A stretch of 32,558 nt of DNA from Bryobacterales bacterium. GTDB taxonomy: Bacteria > Acidobacteriota > Terriglobia > Bryobacterales > Bryobacteraceae. The notes beneath the pieces were generated by a model that was given only the letters and a program-made list of their open reading frames with translations, did no database searches and had not been told where the DNA came from. The translations under genes and the position numbers were made by a program. The stretch spans positions 426 through 32,983 of the forward strand of contig PMYB01000048.1 of the NCBI GenBank assembly GCA_003170915.1, written 5' to 3'. Below, one piece after another: positions 24,487 to 32,558 of the stretch. Position 1 is the first letter of the stretch, and every line of letters starts with the position of its first letter.

Positions 24487-25079
24487 TCACTGCATCCCTC
24501 TCCCATCCCCCGCGATCTCATCAATATGCGGCATCGCTCGAAGCATTGATGGGAGTCCTTGGTTTCGCGGTGGCCACGGGCCTGCTGTTCGGCCGCGTCT
24601 CGCGGCCCTCGGCGAGAATCGGGTTCAGCGAGAGCATGGTGGTGGGCCCGTACCAGGACGGCGCCAGCCTGCAATTCCGCGTGGTCAACCGCCGCGCCAA
24701 CTCGCTGATGGAGCTGGAAGCCCGGCTACTGCTGATGACCGTGGAGACGGACAACGGCCGGCAACGCCGCAGCTATCACGCATTGCGGCTGGAGCGCGAC
24801 CAAGTGCTGTTTTTTCCTCTCACCTGGACCGTCGTGCACCCTATCGACGCGGAAAGCCCCCTTTGGGGCAAGTCGGCCGAGGACCTTGAACGGCTTCAGG
24901 CGGAGGTCCTGATTCTCATCAAAGGGTACGACGACACCTTCAGCCAGACGGTGCTGGCGCCCCATTCTTACCGGCACGACGAGATCGTGTGGGGCAATCG
25001 GTTCGCCCCGGCCTTCTTCGTGGATGGAGAAGGCGACTTGGTGCTGGAACTGCGCAAAGTGGGAGAGCTGGCGCCGTAG
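24483..25079 (+). pseudogene. KirBac-type inward-rectifier K+ channel lacking the pore region
   Basis: The translation contains the end of the second membrane helix (SLEALMGVLGFAVATGLLFG) and the full cytoplasmic Kir domain: RVSRPSARIGFSESMVVGPY, LQFRVVNRRANSLMELEARL, FFPLTWTVVHPIDAESPLWG, GYDDTFSQTVLAPHSYRHDE, then VWGNRFAPAF. The first helix, the pore helix and the TVGYG-type selectivity filter are missing, and the sequence just upstream belongs to the preceding pseudogene. A GTG at 24483 overlaps that gene's stop, and an ATG exists at 24549, but any product would be a channel tail unable to conduct K+. A free cytoplasmic domain could still assemble, so a residual role is not excluded. Confidence 0.85.
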
Positions 25080-25123
25080 TGGGGCAGAGTCGGAACTAAT
25101 ACCGGCCTCGTGCGTACTTGCAT

Positions 25124-27559
25124 ATGATGCGCAACGAGATCCGCTATGCCATCCGCGGCCTTTCGCGGGACCGCTCTTTCGCCGCCATGGTGGTGCTCAG
25201 CCTCGCCTTGGGAATAGGCGCCAACGCCGCCATCTTCTCCCTGGTCAACAGCGTGCTACTGCGTCCCCCGGCATACCGCGATCCCGATCGCCTGGTGGCC
25301 ATCGACCAGATCGTACCCAAGTTTGCGAAACTGTACCCGGCGCTCCCGGTCAACCCGGCCATTCTCTTCGCATGGCGAAAGCAGGCTACCTCTTTGGAAA
25401 GCATCGGCGTCATGGAGCCCACCTCGGTGAACCTCACCGGAGCGGGAGAGCCGGAGCTGCTCTCGGGAGCCCGGGTTTCGGCCAACATATTCGCCGTACT
25501 CGGCATCCAGCCGCGGCTAGGCCGGTCTTTTATGGATGGTGAGGATCCGAGCGGCCATGACCGCGTCGCCATTCTGGCCGATTCCCTGTGGCGGCGCCGC
25601 TTTCATTCCGACCCCGCCATCGTGGGCCGCAAGATCCTGCTCAACGGCACTCCCCACGAGGTGGTCGGTGTGCTGCCTGCATCTTTTCGATTTCCCGTAG
25701 GCACCGGGTTTGCAGGGCTCTCGGCTGCCGCAAAGACCGAAGTTTTCAGGCCCCTGGGCTATGGTAACGACGACCTGAAACTGCGTTTTGGCGATCTCAA
25801 CTACTGGGTGACGGCGCGGCTTCGTCCGGGAGTCTCCATCTCCAAGGCGCGGGCGGAGTTGAACGTGGTGCAGGCGGGGATTTCCGCCACGCTTCCCGAC
25901 AATCTGGACCTGCACGCCAGCGTTGTGCCGCTCCAGGACTACATGGTCGGCGACGTGCGCCAGGGCTTGGTGCTGTTGATGTCCGCTGTGGGAGCCGTGC
26001 TGATGATCCTGTGGGTCAACCTTGCCAACCTTTCGCTGGTCCGCGCGGCGGGCCGGGCGCGGGATGCCGCTATCCGGACGGCGCTGGGAGCCAGTCGCGG
26101 CCGGCTGGTGCGCCAGTCCCTGTTCGAGAGCTTGCTGCTCGCGCTCACCGGCGGCGCGCTCGGAGTTGCCCTGGCCTACGGGGGTCTGCGGGCGCTCCTC
26201 GCGGCCGCGCCCATCGACCTGCCGCGCCTCAACGAGGTTCATGTGGACCTTCGAGTGCTCCTCTTTGCGCTCGGCGTATCGCTCGCGGCTGGTGCGGTCC
26301 TGGGCATTCTCCCCGCGCTGCGAAGCGCCGCGGCGTCGCCTTTCGAGAGCCTGAAATCCGGCAGCCGCACCAACACCGAAGGCCGCCGCGGCCTGCGCAT
26401 CCGCAACCTCCTGGTGAGCCTCGAAGTGGGGATCGGCGCCACCCTGCTGGTGACCGCCGGCCTGCTGATTGCGAGCTTTGTGCGAGTTATGACCGTGGAC
26501 AAGGGTTTCGACGTGGAACGGGTGATTGCGCTCGACATGTCTCTTCCTTCGACCAGGTATCCCAATGACGCGCCGCGCGCCGCCTTTTTCCGCCGAGTGC
26601 TGGACAAGGCGGTGGCCATGCCGGGTGTGCAGTCGGTCGCGCTCGTCTCAAATCTGCCCCTCGAAGGAGAAATCTGGATCGACATCGTGGGGGTAGAACA
26701 CGATCCGCGTCCGTTGCTGGAGAGGCCTTCCACCAATGTGCGGTTCATCAGCCCCGGCTACTTCCAGACGCTCCGCATCCCGCTGCGCGATGGCCGCGAT
26801 TTCCAGGAGCAGGACCAGAAACGCAAGGTCGCCATCATCTCCGCCGGTTTGGCGCAGCGCTTATGGCCCGGGCAAAACTCCATTGGCCGCAGGCTCGACA
26901 ACGGGAACGACGAGCAGTCCGCCATGGAAGTGGTCGGAGTCACTCCGGACATCCGCAGCACCAGCCTCGACCACGACCCGGTCAACATGATGTATATCCC
27001 CTACTGGCAACGGGCGCAGCGTCAGGGTTCGCTGCTGGTGCGCACTGCCATGGATCCCCGCGGAATAGCGGCCGCGCTGCGCAACGCCATCTGGGCCGTC
27101 GATTCCGAGGTGCCTATACCCGAAGTTCGAACCCTCGAGCAGGTGATGGAGCGATCCGTCGCCCAGCGCCGGTTCCAGGTGATGCTGGTGGTGCTGTTTG
27201 CCGCCGCCGCGCTGGCCCTGGCGGCCTTCGGAACCTACGGAGTGGTCTCTTACGCCGTCGCCCGCCGCAGGGCCGAAATGGGAATTCGCATGGCGCTGGG
27301 CGCAACACGAAGGGACGTCCTGGCGATGGTCCTCCGCCAAGGCATGATGCCGGTTTTTGCCGGCCTGGCCGCCGGCGCCATGGCAGCGTTGGCCATTGGC
27401 CGTTCTGTGGCTAGCCTGTTGTTTCAGGTGAGCCCGCGCGATCCCCTGGCCTTCACCGCAGCCGCCGCGGTATTGCTGCTGGTTTCGGTGGCCGCGTGTC
27501 TGGTTCCGGCCAGGCGCGCTACCCGGGTGGACCCCACCGAGGCGCTGCGGTGCGAGTAG
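25124..27559 (+). CDS. ABC transporter permease of the ADOP type, second copy
   Basis: This is a second long MacB/FtsX-like permease, 811 residues from the ATG at 25124; TTG at 25118 and ATG at 25127 are alternatives. The order is the same as in the first copy: an N-terminal anchor (SFAAMVVLSLALGIGANAAI), a periplasmic core with ILADSLWRRRF, an FtsX block (LLMSAVGAVLMILWVNLANL), a second anchor near residue 435, a second periplasmic domain, and a C-terminal FtsX block (AFGTYGVVSYAVARRRAEMG) ending DPTEALRCE. The divergence in the periplasmic parts suggests old paralogs rather than a recent duplication. No ATPase gene is adjacent and the substrate is unknown. Confidence 0.9.
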   Translation: MMRNEIRYAIRGLSRDRSFAAMVVLSLALGIGANAAIFSLVNSVLLRPPAYRDPDRLVAIDQIVPKFAKLYPALPVNPAILFAWRKQATSLESIGVMEPTSVNLTGAGEPELLSGARVSANIFAVLGIQPRLGRSFMDGEDPSGHDRVAILADSLWRRRFHSDPAIVGRKILLNGTPHEVVGVLPASFRFPVGTGFAGLSAAAKTEVFRPLGYGNDDLKLRFGDLNYWVTARLRPGVSISKARAELNVVQAGISATLPDNLDLHASVVPLQDYMVGDVRQGLVLLMSAVGAVLMILWVNLANLSLVRAAGRARDAAIRTALGASRGRLVRQSLFESLLLALTGGALGVALAYGGLRALLAAAPIDLPRLNEVHVDLRVLLFALGVSLAAGAVLGILPALRSAAASPFESLKSGSRTNTEGRRGLRIRNLLVSLEVGIGATLLVTAGLLIASFVRVMTVDKGFDVERVIALDMSLPSTRYPNDAPRAAFFRRVLDKAVAMPGVQSVALVSNLPLEGEIWIDIVGVEHDPRPLLERPSTNVRFISPGYFQTLRIPLRDGRDFQEQDQKRKVAIISAGLAQRLWPGQNSIGRRLDNGNDEQSAMEVVGVTPDIRSTSLDHDPVNMMYIPYWQRAQRQGSLLVRTAMDPRGIAAALRNAIWAVDSEVPIPEVRTLEQVMERSVAQRRFQVMLVVLFAAAALALAAFGTYGVVSYAVARRRAEMGIRMALGATRRDVLAMVLRQGMMPVFAGLAAGAMAALAIGRSVASLLFQVSPRDPLAFTAAAAVLLLVSVAACLVPARRATRVDPTEALRCE

Positions 27560-27565
27560 GGCAGG

Positions 27566-27649
27566 CTACCTTGCCTTGCGCTGGCCGAGTCCCTCCGCGA
27601 TCATCGCGGTCACAAGGGTGTTGAGGCTGACCCCCTCTTGCCGTGCTCG
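27566..27649 (-). pseudogene. Possible remnant of a HicB-like ribbon-helix-helix antitoxin tail
   Basis: The last 27 residues of a minus-strand frame, RARQEGVSLNTLVTAMIAEG followed by LGQRKAR, closely fit the helix pair at the end of HicB/Arc-type RHH domains (A-R-x-E-G-V-S-L-N-x-L-V). The upstream part of the same frame runs through hairpins and is not protein-like, and no toxin gene is adjacent. The match is short, so this is tentative. Confidence 0.4.
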
Positions 27650-27696
27650 CGTCGGCCTGTCGCGATTGTCAAAGGGCCTGACTCCTCGAGCCAAGA

Positions 27697-27732
27697 GCGG
27701 GTCCAGGGGACCCGCGCAGACCTGGGGTCTGC
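27697..27732. repeat. Two back-to-back perfect hairpins
   Basis: Hairpin 1 is GCGGGTCC (27697-27704), loop AGG, GGACCCGC (27708-27715). Hairpin 2 follows without a gap: GCAGACC (27716-27722), loop TGG, GGTCTGC (27726-27732). Both have 3-base loops and similar cores. They lie in the non-coding stretch between the second ADOP permease and the ndk stop, and there is no T-run, so they may be a palindromic repeat or an RNA 3'-end structure for the ndk transcript. Confidence 0.65.
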
Positions 27733-27767
27733 CCCACGCGGCCGCCGCCGGGTCCTTCAGTTCAGAA

Positions 27768-28190
27768 TCACCCCAGCAGATCCGCCGTACTGAAGAAGAA
27801 CCGCAGCTCGGTCTCCGCGGTTTCCGGCGCGTCCGAGCCATGCACCGAGTTGCGCTCGATGCTCGTGGCGAACCGCTTGCGGATGGTGCCCTCCGCGGCG
27901 TTGGCTGGGTTGGTGGCGCCCATGGTCTCGCGCCACTTCCGGATGGCGTCCTCCCGCTCCAGCGCCATCACGATGATGGGGCCTTCGGTCATGAACTTCA
28001 CCAGACCGGGGAAGAATGGCTTCTCGCAATGCACCGCGTAGAATCCCTTGGCCTGCGGTTCGGTGAGGCGCGTCATGCGCAGCGACAGAATCCGGAAACC
28101 GGCCTTCTCGATCATGGCGAGAATCTCGCCCGCCTGCCTCGCGGCCACCGCGTCGGGTTTGACGATGGCGAACGTGCGTTCCAAACTCAT
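27768..28190 (-). CDS. ndk: Nucleoside diphosphate kinase
   Basis: Ndk transfers the gamma-phosphate between NTPs and NDPs through a phosphohistidine. The 140-residue length is normal. Motifs are [12 protein letters not shown] at the N-terminus, [20 protein letters not shown] near residue 56, the [18 protein letters not shown] nucleotide-binding segment near residue 90, and the catalytic [16 protein letters not shown] near residue 113. The ATG at 28190 overlaps the sucD stop by four bases. This agrees with a shared operon in which GTP or ATP made by SucCD is exchanged by Ndk. A frame that extends far upstream runs inside sucD and is not real. Confidence 0.97.
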   Translation of the reverse strand: MSLERTFAIVKPDAVAARQAGEILAMIEKAGFRILSLRMTRLTEPQAKGFYAVHCEKPFFPGLVKFMTEGPIIVMALEREDAIRKWRETMGATNPANAAEGTIRKRFATSIERNSVHGSDAPETAETELRFFFSTADLLG

Positions 28191-29053
28191 ATGCGGCTCT
28201 GAACTTTCTCTCCTATTTCGGCCGGCGTGGAGCACACCGTAATGCCCGCCTCCTGCATGGCCTGGATCTTGTCGGACGCCTTGCCCGAGCCGCCCGCGAT
28301 GATCGCGCCGGCGTGGCCCATGCGGCGTCCCGGCGGCGCCGTCTGGCCCGCCACGAACCCGATCACCGGCTTGCGCACATAGGCCTTCACGTAAGCCGCC
28401 GCGGTCTCCTCGGCATTGCCGCCGATCTCGCCGATCATGACGATTGCCTCGGTTTCCGGGTCCTCGTTGAACAGCGTCAACGCGTCCACGAAATTCGTGC
28501 CGATGATGGGATCGCCGCCGATGCCGATGCACGTCGATTGCCCAATGCCGAGCCTGGTCAACTGCCCCACCGCCTCGTAGGTCAAGGTGCCCGAGCGCGA
28601 TACCACGCCGACGTTTCCCTCTTTGTGGATGTGTCCCGGCATGATCCCGATCTTGCACTTGCCGGGCGATATGATGCCCGGGCAGTTGGGCCCGATCAGC
28701 CGCGTCCGCCGGCCTTGCAGGAACTGCCACACCTTCACCATGTCCAGCGTCGGAATGCCTTCGGTAATGCAGACCACCAGCGGCAGCCCCGCGTCGGCGG
28801 CTTCCATGATGGCGTCCGCGGCGAACGGCGGTGGAACGAAAATCACCGTCGCGTTGGCGCCGGTCTCTTTCAGCGCCTGCGCCACCGTGTCGAAAACCGG
28901 CAGATCCAGGTGCTTCGTGCCGCCTTTGCCGGGCACTACGCCGCCCACCACCTTGGTGCCGTATGCGATGGCTTGCTCGGTGTGGAAGGTGCCTTCCTTG
29001 CCCGTGAATCCTTGCACCATCAGTCGAGTATTTCGGTCTACGAGTACGCTCAT
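28187..29053 (-). CDS. sucD: Succinyl-CoA synthetase, alpha subunit
   Basis: SucD binds CoA and carries the phosphohistidine of succinyl-CoA synthetase, the TCA step that makes ATP or GTP. The 288-residue protein has [20 protein letters not shown] near residue 13, [51 protein letters not shown] near residue 119, [10 protein letters not shown], and the active-site loop [15 protein letters not shown] with the phosphorylated His near residue 245. It begins one base after the sucC stop and ends overlapping ndk. Confidence 0.97.
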   Translation of the reverse strand: MSVLVDRNTRLMVQGFTGKEGTFHTEQAIAYGTKVVGGVVPGKGGTKHLDLPVFDTVAQALKETGANATVIFVPPPFAADAIMEAADAGLPLVVCITEGIPTLDMVKVWQFLQGRRTRLIGPNCPGIISPGKCKIGIMPGHIHKEGNVGVVSRSGTLTYEAVGQLTRLGIGQSTCIGIGGDPIIGTNFVDALTLFNEDPETEAIVMIGEIGGNAEETAAAYVKAYVRKPVIGFVAGQTAPPGRRMGHAGAIIAGGSGKASDKIQAMQEAGITVCSTPAEIGEKVQSRI

Positions 29054-29054
29054 C

Positions 29055-30212
29055 TTATGCCGCCAGCCTGACCACTTTTTGCGCCGCGTCGCGCATATCC
29101 AGCCCCACCGTAAAGTTCAGCCCCGATTCCATGAGGATCTGCCGGCCCTTCTCCACGTTGGTGCCTTCCATCCGCACCACGATGGGCACCTCGATGTGGA
29201 GGTCGCGCGCCGCGGCCACCACCCCCGTGGCCAGCGTGTCGCAGCGCAGGATGCCGCCGAAAATATTGATCAGCACGGCCTTCACGTTCTTGTCCGTGAG
29301 CAGGATGCGGAACGCGTTCCTGACCTGCTCGGCGCTGGCGCCGCCGCCCACGTCGAGAAAGTTCGCCGGCTCTCCGCCGGCGTGCTTGATGATGTCCATG
29401 GTGGACATTGCCAAGCCCGCGCCGTTCACCATGCAGCCCACCGTGCCGTCCAGCTTGATGTAGTTCAGCCCGAACCGCGAGGCCTCCACTTCCAGCGGGT
29501 CTTCTTCATTCAGGTCGCGCAGGTCCAACAGCTCCTTGTGCCGGTAGATCGCGTTGTCGTCGAAGTTGATCTTGGCGTCGAGCGCGTACACTTTGCCGTC
29601 CTTGGCGAGGATGAACGGATTGATTTCGGCCAGCGACGCATCCATCGCCAGGTACGCTCTTGCCAGCGCCACCATGGCCGCCGCTGCGCCGTTCGCGCTG
29701 GCCGCGGGAATCCCGATTCCGAACGTCAGCTTGCGCGCCTGGTAGGGCGCCAGGCCCGTGCCCGGCTGCAAGGTCTCCTTCAGAATCAGCTCCGGCGTCT
29801 TGGCGGCCACCTCTTCGATCTCCATGCCGCCCGCCGCCGAAGCCATGAACACCGGCTTGCCCTGCACGCGGTCGAGCACGATCCCCAGATACAACTCGCG
29901 CTCGATGGGCAGCGTCTCTTCCACCAGCAGCCGCTGCACGATGCGCCCTTCCGGCCCCGTCTGGCGCGTGACCAGCCGCATGCCGATCATCTGGCGCGCG
30001 AATTCCGCCGCCTCTGTGGAGTTTTTGGCAACTTTGACCCCGCCGCCCTTGCCCCGTCCGCCGGCGTGGATCTGGGCCTTCACCACCACGCTGCCGCCGA
30101 TGTGCTTGGCCGCCGCTTCGGCCTCTTCGGCCGTGTATGCCACTTCGCCGCGCGGCACGGGTACGTTGTACTGGGCCAGGATGGCCTTGGCCTGATACTC
30201 ATGGATTTTCAT
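29055..30212 (-). CDS. sucC: Succinyl-CoA synthetase, beta subunit
   Basis: SucC has the ATP-grasp domain and nucleotide specificity of succinyl-CoA synthetase. The 385 residues include [40 protein letters not shown] near residue 46, [20 protein letters not shown] near residue 197, [20 protein letters not shown] near residue 255, [11 protein letters not shown], and the C-terminal [17 protein letters not shown] near residue 318. It is the first gene of sucC-sucD-ndk and is divergent from trpD over a 54-base gap. Confidence 0.97.
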   Translation of the reverse strand: MKIHEYQAKAILAQYNVPVPRGEVAYTAEEAEAAAKHIGGSVVVKAQIHAGGRGKGGGVKVAKNSTEAAEFARQMIGMRLVTRQTGPEGRIVQRLLVEETLPIERELYLGIVLDRVQGKPVFMASAAGGMEIEEVAAKTPELILKETLQPGTGLAPYQARKLTFGIGIPAASANGAAAAMVALARAYLAMDASLAEINPFILAKDGKVYALDAKINFDDNAIYRHKELLDLRDLNEEDPLEVEASRFGLNYIKLDGTVGCMVNGAGLAMSTMDIIKHAGGEPANFLDVGGGASAEQVRNAFRILLTDKNVKAVLINIFGGILRCDTLATGVVAAARDLHIEVPIVVRMEGTNVEKGRQILMESGLNFTVGLDMRDAAQKVVRLAA

Positions 30213-30227
30213 GGAAGTCCGCTTGTG

Positions 30228-30257
30228 TTAGTATGGCGAGAAAGCCAAACCTTTCAA
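30228..30257 (-). promoter_or_regulatory. Possible sucC promoter in the 54-base gap shared with trpD
   Basis: On the minus strand TTGAAA (30257-30252) could be a -35 and CATACT (30235-30230, 16-base spacer) or TACTAA (30233-30228, 18-base spacer) a -10, about 17-20 bases before the sucC ATG. The match is moderate. I found no equally good plus-strand pair for trpD; TATTAT at 30260-30265 is too close to its ATG. Confidence 0.3.
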
Positions 30258-30266
30258 CATATTATC

Positions 30267-31292
30267 ATGTCCCTGTTGCCGTACCTAGAGCGCGTCGCCG
30301 AACGGGAGAACCTGTCGTCCGCCGATGCGATGGCGGCCATGCAGACCATCCTCACCGGCCAGGCCTCCCACGCCCAGATCGCGGCTTTCCTGATGGCCTT
30401 GCGGATGAAGGGCGAGACCGTGGACGAGCTGGTGGGCTTCGCGCGCGCCATGCGCCAGATGGCCGAGCCCATCGATCACCAGCTCGGCGCCGAGCCTCTG
30501 CTCGATACCTGCGGCACGGGCGGCGACTGTGCCGGCACGTTCAACATCTCGACCATCGCCGCATTTGTGGTGGCGGGCGCGGGCGTGCGCGTGGCCAAGC
30601 ACGGCAACCGTTCCATATCGAGCCAGTGCGGCAGCGCCGATCTGCTGGAATCTTTGGGCATCGGCATCGGGTTTTCGCCGCGCGAGGCCGCGCGCGCCAT
30701 CCGCGAAGTGGGCATCGGTTTTCTCTTCGCTCCGGCCGTCCACGCGGCCATGAAGCACGCCCAACCGGTGCGGGTCGACCTCAAGATGCGCACCGTTTTC
30801 AACCTGCTCGGCCCTCTCACCAATCCCGCCGGCGCCACCGCCCAGTTGGCCGGCGCGCCGTCGCCCAAGGCCGCCGAGCTGATCGCCGGAGCCTTGGCCG
30901 CTTTGGGACTGAGCCGCGGTTTCGTGGTTCACGGCTCCGACGGTCTGGATGAAATCACCACTACCGGCCCCACGCTGGTGTTTGAGATCCGGGATGGCAG
31001 AGTGGAGCGCCGCACGCTCGAGCCGGCGGATTTCGCGGTCCCCACAGCCGTCCCCGAGGACCTCAAGGGTGGCGACAGGACGCGCAACGCGGCCATCGCC
31101 AATGCGGTTCTATCGGGCCAGCGCGGCCCTCAGCGCGACATCGTCCTGGTCAACGCCGCCGCCGCCCTGGTGGCCGCCGGGCGGGTGCCGACGTTCGTGG
31201 AAGGGGCCGCCGTTGCCGCCGTTTCCATCGATACCGGCGCCGCCCGCGGCAAGGTGGAAGCGCTGGCCCGCATCACGCCGAGTGCCGCCTGA
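30267..31292 (+). CDS. trpD: Anthranilate phosphoribosyltransferase
   Basis: TrpD joins anthranilate and PRPP to phosphoribosyl anthranilate in tryptophan synthesis. The 341-residue protein has the helical N-terminal domain (AMAAMQTILTGQASHAQIAA), the PRPP-binding DTCGTGGDCAGTFNIST near residue 74, VAKHGNRSISSQCGSADLLE near residue 110, and the conserved MKHAQPVRVDLKMRTVFNLL near residue 162 followed by GPLTNPAG. The ATG at 30267 fits the family; a much longer upstream frame is an artefact across sucC. No other trp gene is in the window, so it is detached from a trp operon. Its last 20 bases overlap the end of a convergent gene. Confidence 0.96.
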   Translation: MSLLPYLERVAERENLSSADAMAAMQTILTGQASHAQIAAFLMALRMKGETVDELVGFARAMRQMAEPIDHQLGAEPLLDTCGTGGDCAGTFNISTIAAFVVAGAGVRVAKHGNRSISSQCGSADLLESLGIGIGFSPREAARAIREVGIGFLFAPAVHAAMKHAQPVRVDLKMRTVFNLLGPLTNPAGATAQLAGAPSPKAAELIAGALAALGLSRGFVVHGSDGLDEITTTGPTLVFEIRDGRVERRTLEPADFAVPTAVPEDLKGGDRTRNAAIANAVLSGQRGPQRDIVLVNAAAALVAAGRVPTFVEGAAVAAVSIDTGAARGKVEALARITPSAA

Positions 31293-31647
31293 AAATCTGG
31301 GACATGTTCTGCGAGAACTGGGATCGCGCCAGCACCATGTTGCATCCGGCCTCCTGCGCCTGCAGCTTCAGTTCTCCCTGAACGTGGGAGAGGTAGCCGA
31401 TCAAGCTGATCCCTTTGGTTTCCGCATCTCCCTTCAACTTCGCAATCACCTTCAGCGGCTGGGCCGCTTCGAAGTTCAGATCGAAAACGATGAGTGACGG
31501 CCGCTGCTTCGCCTTGGCCAGGACTTCTTGCGACTCTTTGACGAATTCCAGCGCCAGCCCCGCGCGCTTGGCCGCATCGGCCAGCTTGACCGAGAAAAAC
31601 AGATCGCTGACTACTGCTAGAACTCTTATAGGTTCCTGCTGCTGCAT
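31273..31647 (-). CDS. Degenerate receiver-domain (CheY-like) protein
   Basis: This 124-residue single-domain protein has the alternating pattern of a receiver: IRVLAVVSDLFF (strand 1), SLIVFDLNFE with a possible phospho-acceptor Asp56, ISLIGYLSHV (strand 4), and NMVLARSQFS (strand 5). The acidic pair after strand 1 is reduced to one Asp (SD), and the Lys after strand 5 is replaced by Arg/Ser, so normal phosphorylation switching is doubtful. It starts at the ATG at 31647. A longer frame upstream runs antisense to hpnE and is rejected. It overlaps trpD tail to tail by 20 bases. Its partner is unknown. Confidence 0.7.
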   Translation of the reverse strand: MQQQEPIRVLAVVSDLFFSVKLADAAKRAGLALEFVKESQEVLAKAKQRPSLIVFDLNFEAAQPLKVIAKLKGDAETKGISLIGYLSHVQGELKLQAQEAGCNMVLARSQFSQNMSQIFRRHSA

Positions 31648-31746
31648 AAAAATGTGCCTGGTTACCCGTGTCTCTGAGAATGGTAGGAGGGGACTCTTGA
31701 ATTCTATCACGAACCACGCAAATCCCCCCGACCCCTGGCCCCCGAC

Positions 31747-32558
31747 ATGCCATACTGGCTGCTGATGCCCTCGGTTCTCATAGCCGGCGGCGGCCTGGCC
31801 GGCCTCTCCGCGGCAGCCGCTTTGGGCGGCGCTGGTTTCGACGTGGACCTCTTCGAGGCGCGCCCCTTCCTGGGCGGACGCGCCACGTCCTACCCGATTC
31901 CCGGCTCGAGTGAAGATTCCGCGGAGACCATCGATAACTGCCAGCACCTCCTGTTGCGCTGCTGCGTCAACCTCCTGGATTTCTACGAGCGCTTGGGCGT
32001 CCGCGACCGCATCCGCTTCTATCGCGAGGTCTACTTCCTGGAGCCCGGAGGCCGCCTCTCCGTCCTGCGCCGCGGCCGGCTGCCCGCGCCCTTTCACTTC
32101 ACCGGCTCGTTTCTGCGGATGCGCTGTCTCGACCGGGCCGACAAGTTCGGCATCGCGCGCGCGCTGCTGGCCATCCGCCGCGAACATACCCGCCGGACGG
32201 ATCTCGACCGCATCAGCATGCTCGACTGGCTCCTCCAGAAACGCCAGACGCCGCGCGCCATCGACCGCTTCTGGCGCCAGATCCTGGTCAGCGCCGTCAA
32301 TGAGGACCTCGACCGCATGGCCGCCGTGCACGGGTTTCAGGTCTTCTGGCTGGGCTTTCTGGCGCGCGCGGATTCCTACGAGATGGGAATCCCCACCGTT
32401 CCCCTGGCCGAACTCTATGGCGCCGGCGCCTGGCAGCGCCTAGCCAATGTGCGCTTTCACCTGCGCTCCCCGGTCGAGCGCATCGATGGCTTCGGCTTCA
32501 CGGTAGCCGGCGAGCGCCGCGCCGCCGATCACTACATCTGCGCGCTGCCTTTCGAGCG
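31747..32558 (+). CDS. hpnE: Hydroxysqualene dehydroxylase HpnE, 5' part (runs off the window)
   Basis: The frame is open from 31747 to the last base, giving about 270 residues without a stop. It starts near VLIAGGGLAGLSAAAALGGA (FAD-binding GxGxxG), then VDLFEARPFLGGRATSYP. The HpnE-typical DNCQHLLLRCCVNLLDFYER is near residue 68, followed by INDL-like SMLDWLLQKRQTPRAIDRFW and SAVNEDLDRM. HpnE is a flavoprotein that reduces hydroxysqualene to squalene, the precursor of hopanoids, with HpnC and HpnD. ATGs at 31747 and 31765 are both possible; the second begins right before the dinucleotide-binding strand. hpnB elsewhere in the window supports hopanoid synthesis. The rest of the gene is outside. 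Confidence 0.9.
   Translation, partial: MPYWLLMPSVLIAGGGLAGLSAAAALGGAGFDVDLFEARPFLGGRATSYPIPGSSEDSAETIDNCQHLLLRCCVNLLDFYERLGVRDRIRFYREVYFLEPGGRLSVLRRGRLPAPFHFTGSFLRMRCLDRADKFGIARALLAIRREHTRRTDLDRISMLDWLLQKRQTPRAIDRFWRQILVSAVNEDLDRMAAVHGFQVFWLGFLARADSYEMGIPTVPLAELYGAGAWQRLANVRFHLRSPVERIDGFGFTVAGERRAADHYICALPFE

Noticed and set aside
27697-27732. Start of a CRISPR-like array
   Set aside because: Only two adjacent palindromes, no spacers, no further repeats and no cas genes.
30260-30265. TATTAT as a -10 box for trpD
   Set aside because: It ends one base before the trpD ATG, so transcription would start inside the coding region; no fitting -35 is present.
28587-30266. Long N-terminal extension of trpD across sucC and sucD
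   Set aside because: The extension is antisense to sucCD; TrpD homology starts exactly at the ATG at 30267.

Overview
The window is GC-rich, densely coded bacterial DNA that reads as a member of the Acidobacteriota, probably near Solibacter/Bryobacter. That placement is inference. It rests on two very long MacB/FtsX-like permeases of the acidobacterial duplicated orphan permease (ADOP) type, on hopanoid genes (hpnB, hpnE), and on the general gene mix. No rRNA, tRNA or CRISPR array was seen.

Layout. 1-1.83 kb is a decayed zone: the 3' part of an IS1380-type transposase with an in-frame stop, about 700 bases without a recognisable gene, and the C-terminal part of a DtxR-type metal regulator without its DNA-binding domain. 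1.86-2.96 kb (minus) is a family-4 glycosyltransferase. 2.96-9.99 kb (plus) is a histidine operon, hisI-hisG-hisD-hisC-HAD phosphatase-hisB-hisH-hisF-hisA, in which every gene overlaps the next. It is preceded by a 22-codon leader peptide with five His codons and by a rho-independent terminator that can be arranged as a classical attenuator. 9.97-15.9 kb (minus) holds an ADOP permease, hypE, hypD and a hydrogenase maturation protease. An 850-base patch splits this group; it contains an alpha-L-fucosidase remnant, an orphan BrnA-like antitoxin, a BrnT-like toxin remnant and a long palindromic element.

16.07-17.06 kb (plus) encodes a secreted protein, followed by a broken GYD-domain gene. 17.58-19.35 kb (minus) holds a YdcF-like protein, a membrane PH-like protein and a CDP-alcohol phosphatidyltransferase. 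19.47-22.5 kb (minus) is a galactose-use operon: SSS symporter, a 65-residue two-helix membrane protein and galK. 22.58-23.7 kb (minus) is hpnB. 23.77-25.08 kb (plus) holds two adjacent broken genes, a membrane protein with an internal deletion and a KirBac channel without its pore. 25.12-27.56 kb (plus) is a second ADOP permease. 27.77-30.2 kb (minus) is sucC-sucD-ndk. 30.27-31.29 kb (plus) is trpD, meeting a degenerate receiver-domain protein (minus). The window ends inside hpnE (plus).

How the genes work together. The his operon supplies all steps except HisE, the phosphoribosyl-ATP pyrophosphatase. The HAD enzyme probably supplies the histidinol-phosphatase step, because HisB here has only the dehydratase. 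SucCD and Ndk form a compact substrate-level phosphorylation and NTP-exchange unit. The SSS protein, the small membrane protein and GalK take up and phosphorylate galactose. HypD, HypE and the protease belong to [NiFe]-hydrogenase maturation, but hypC and the structural genes are not present here. The two strongest observations are the his attenuator and the large number of freshly broken genes between intact operons.
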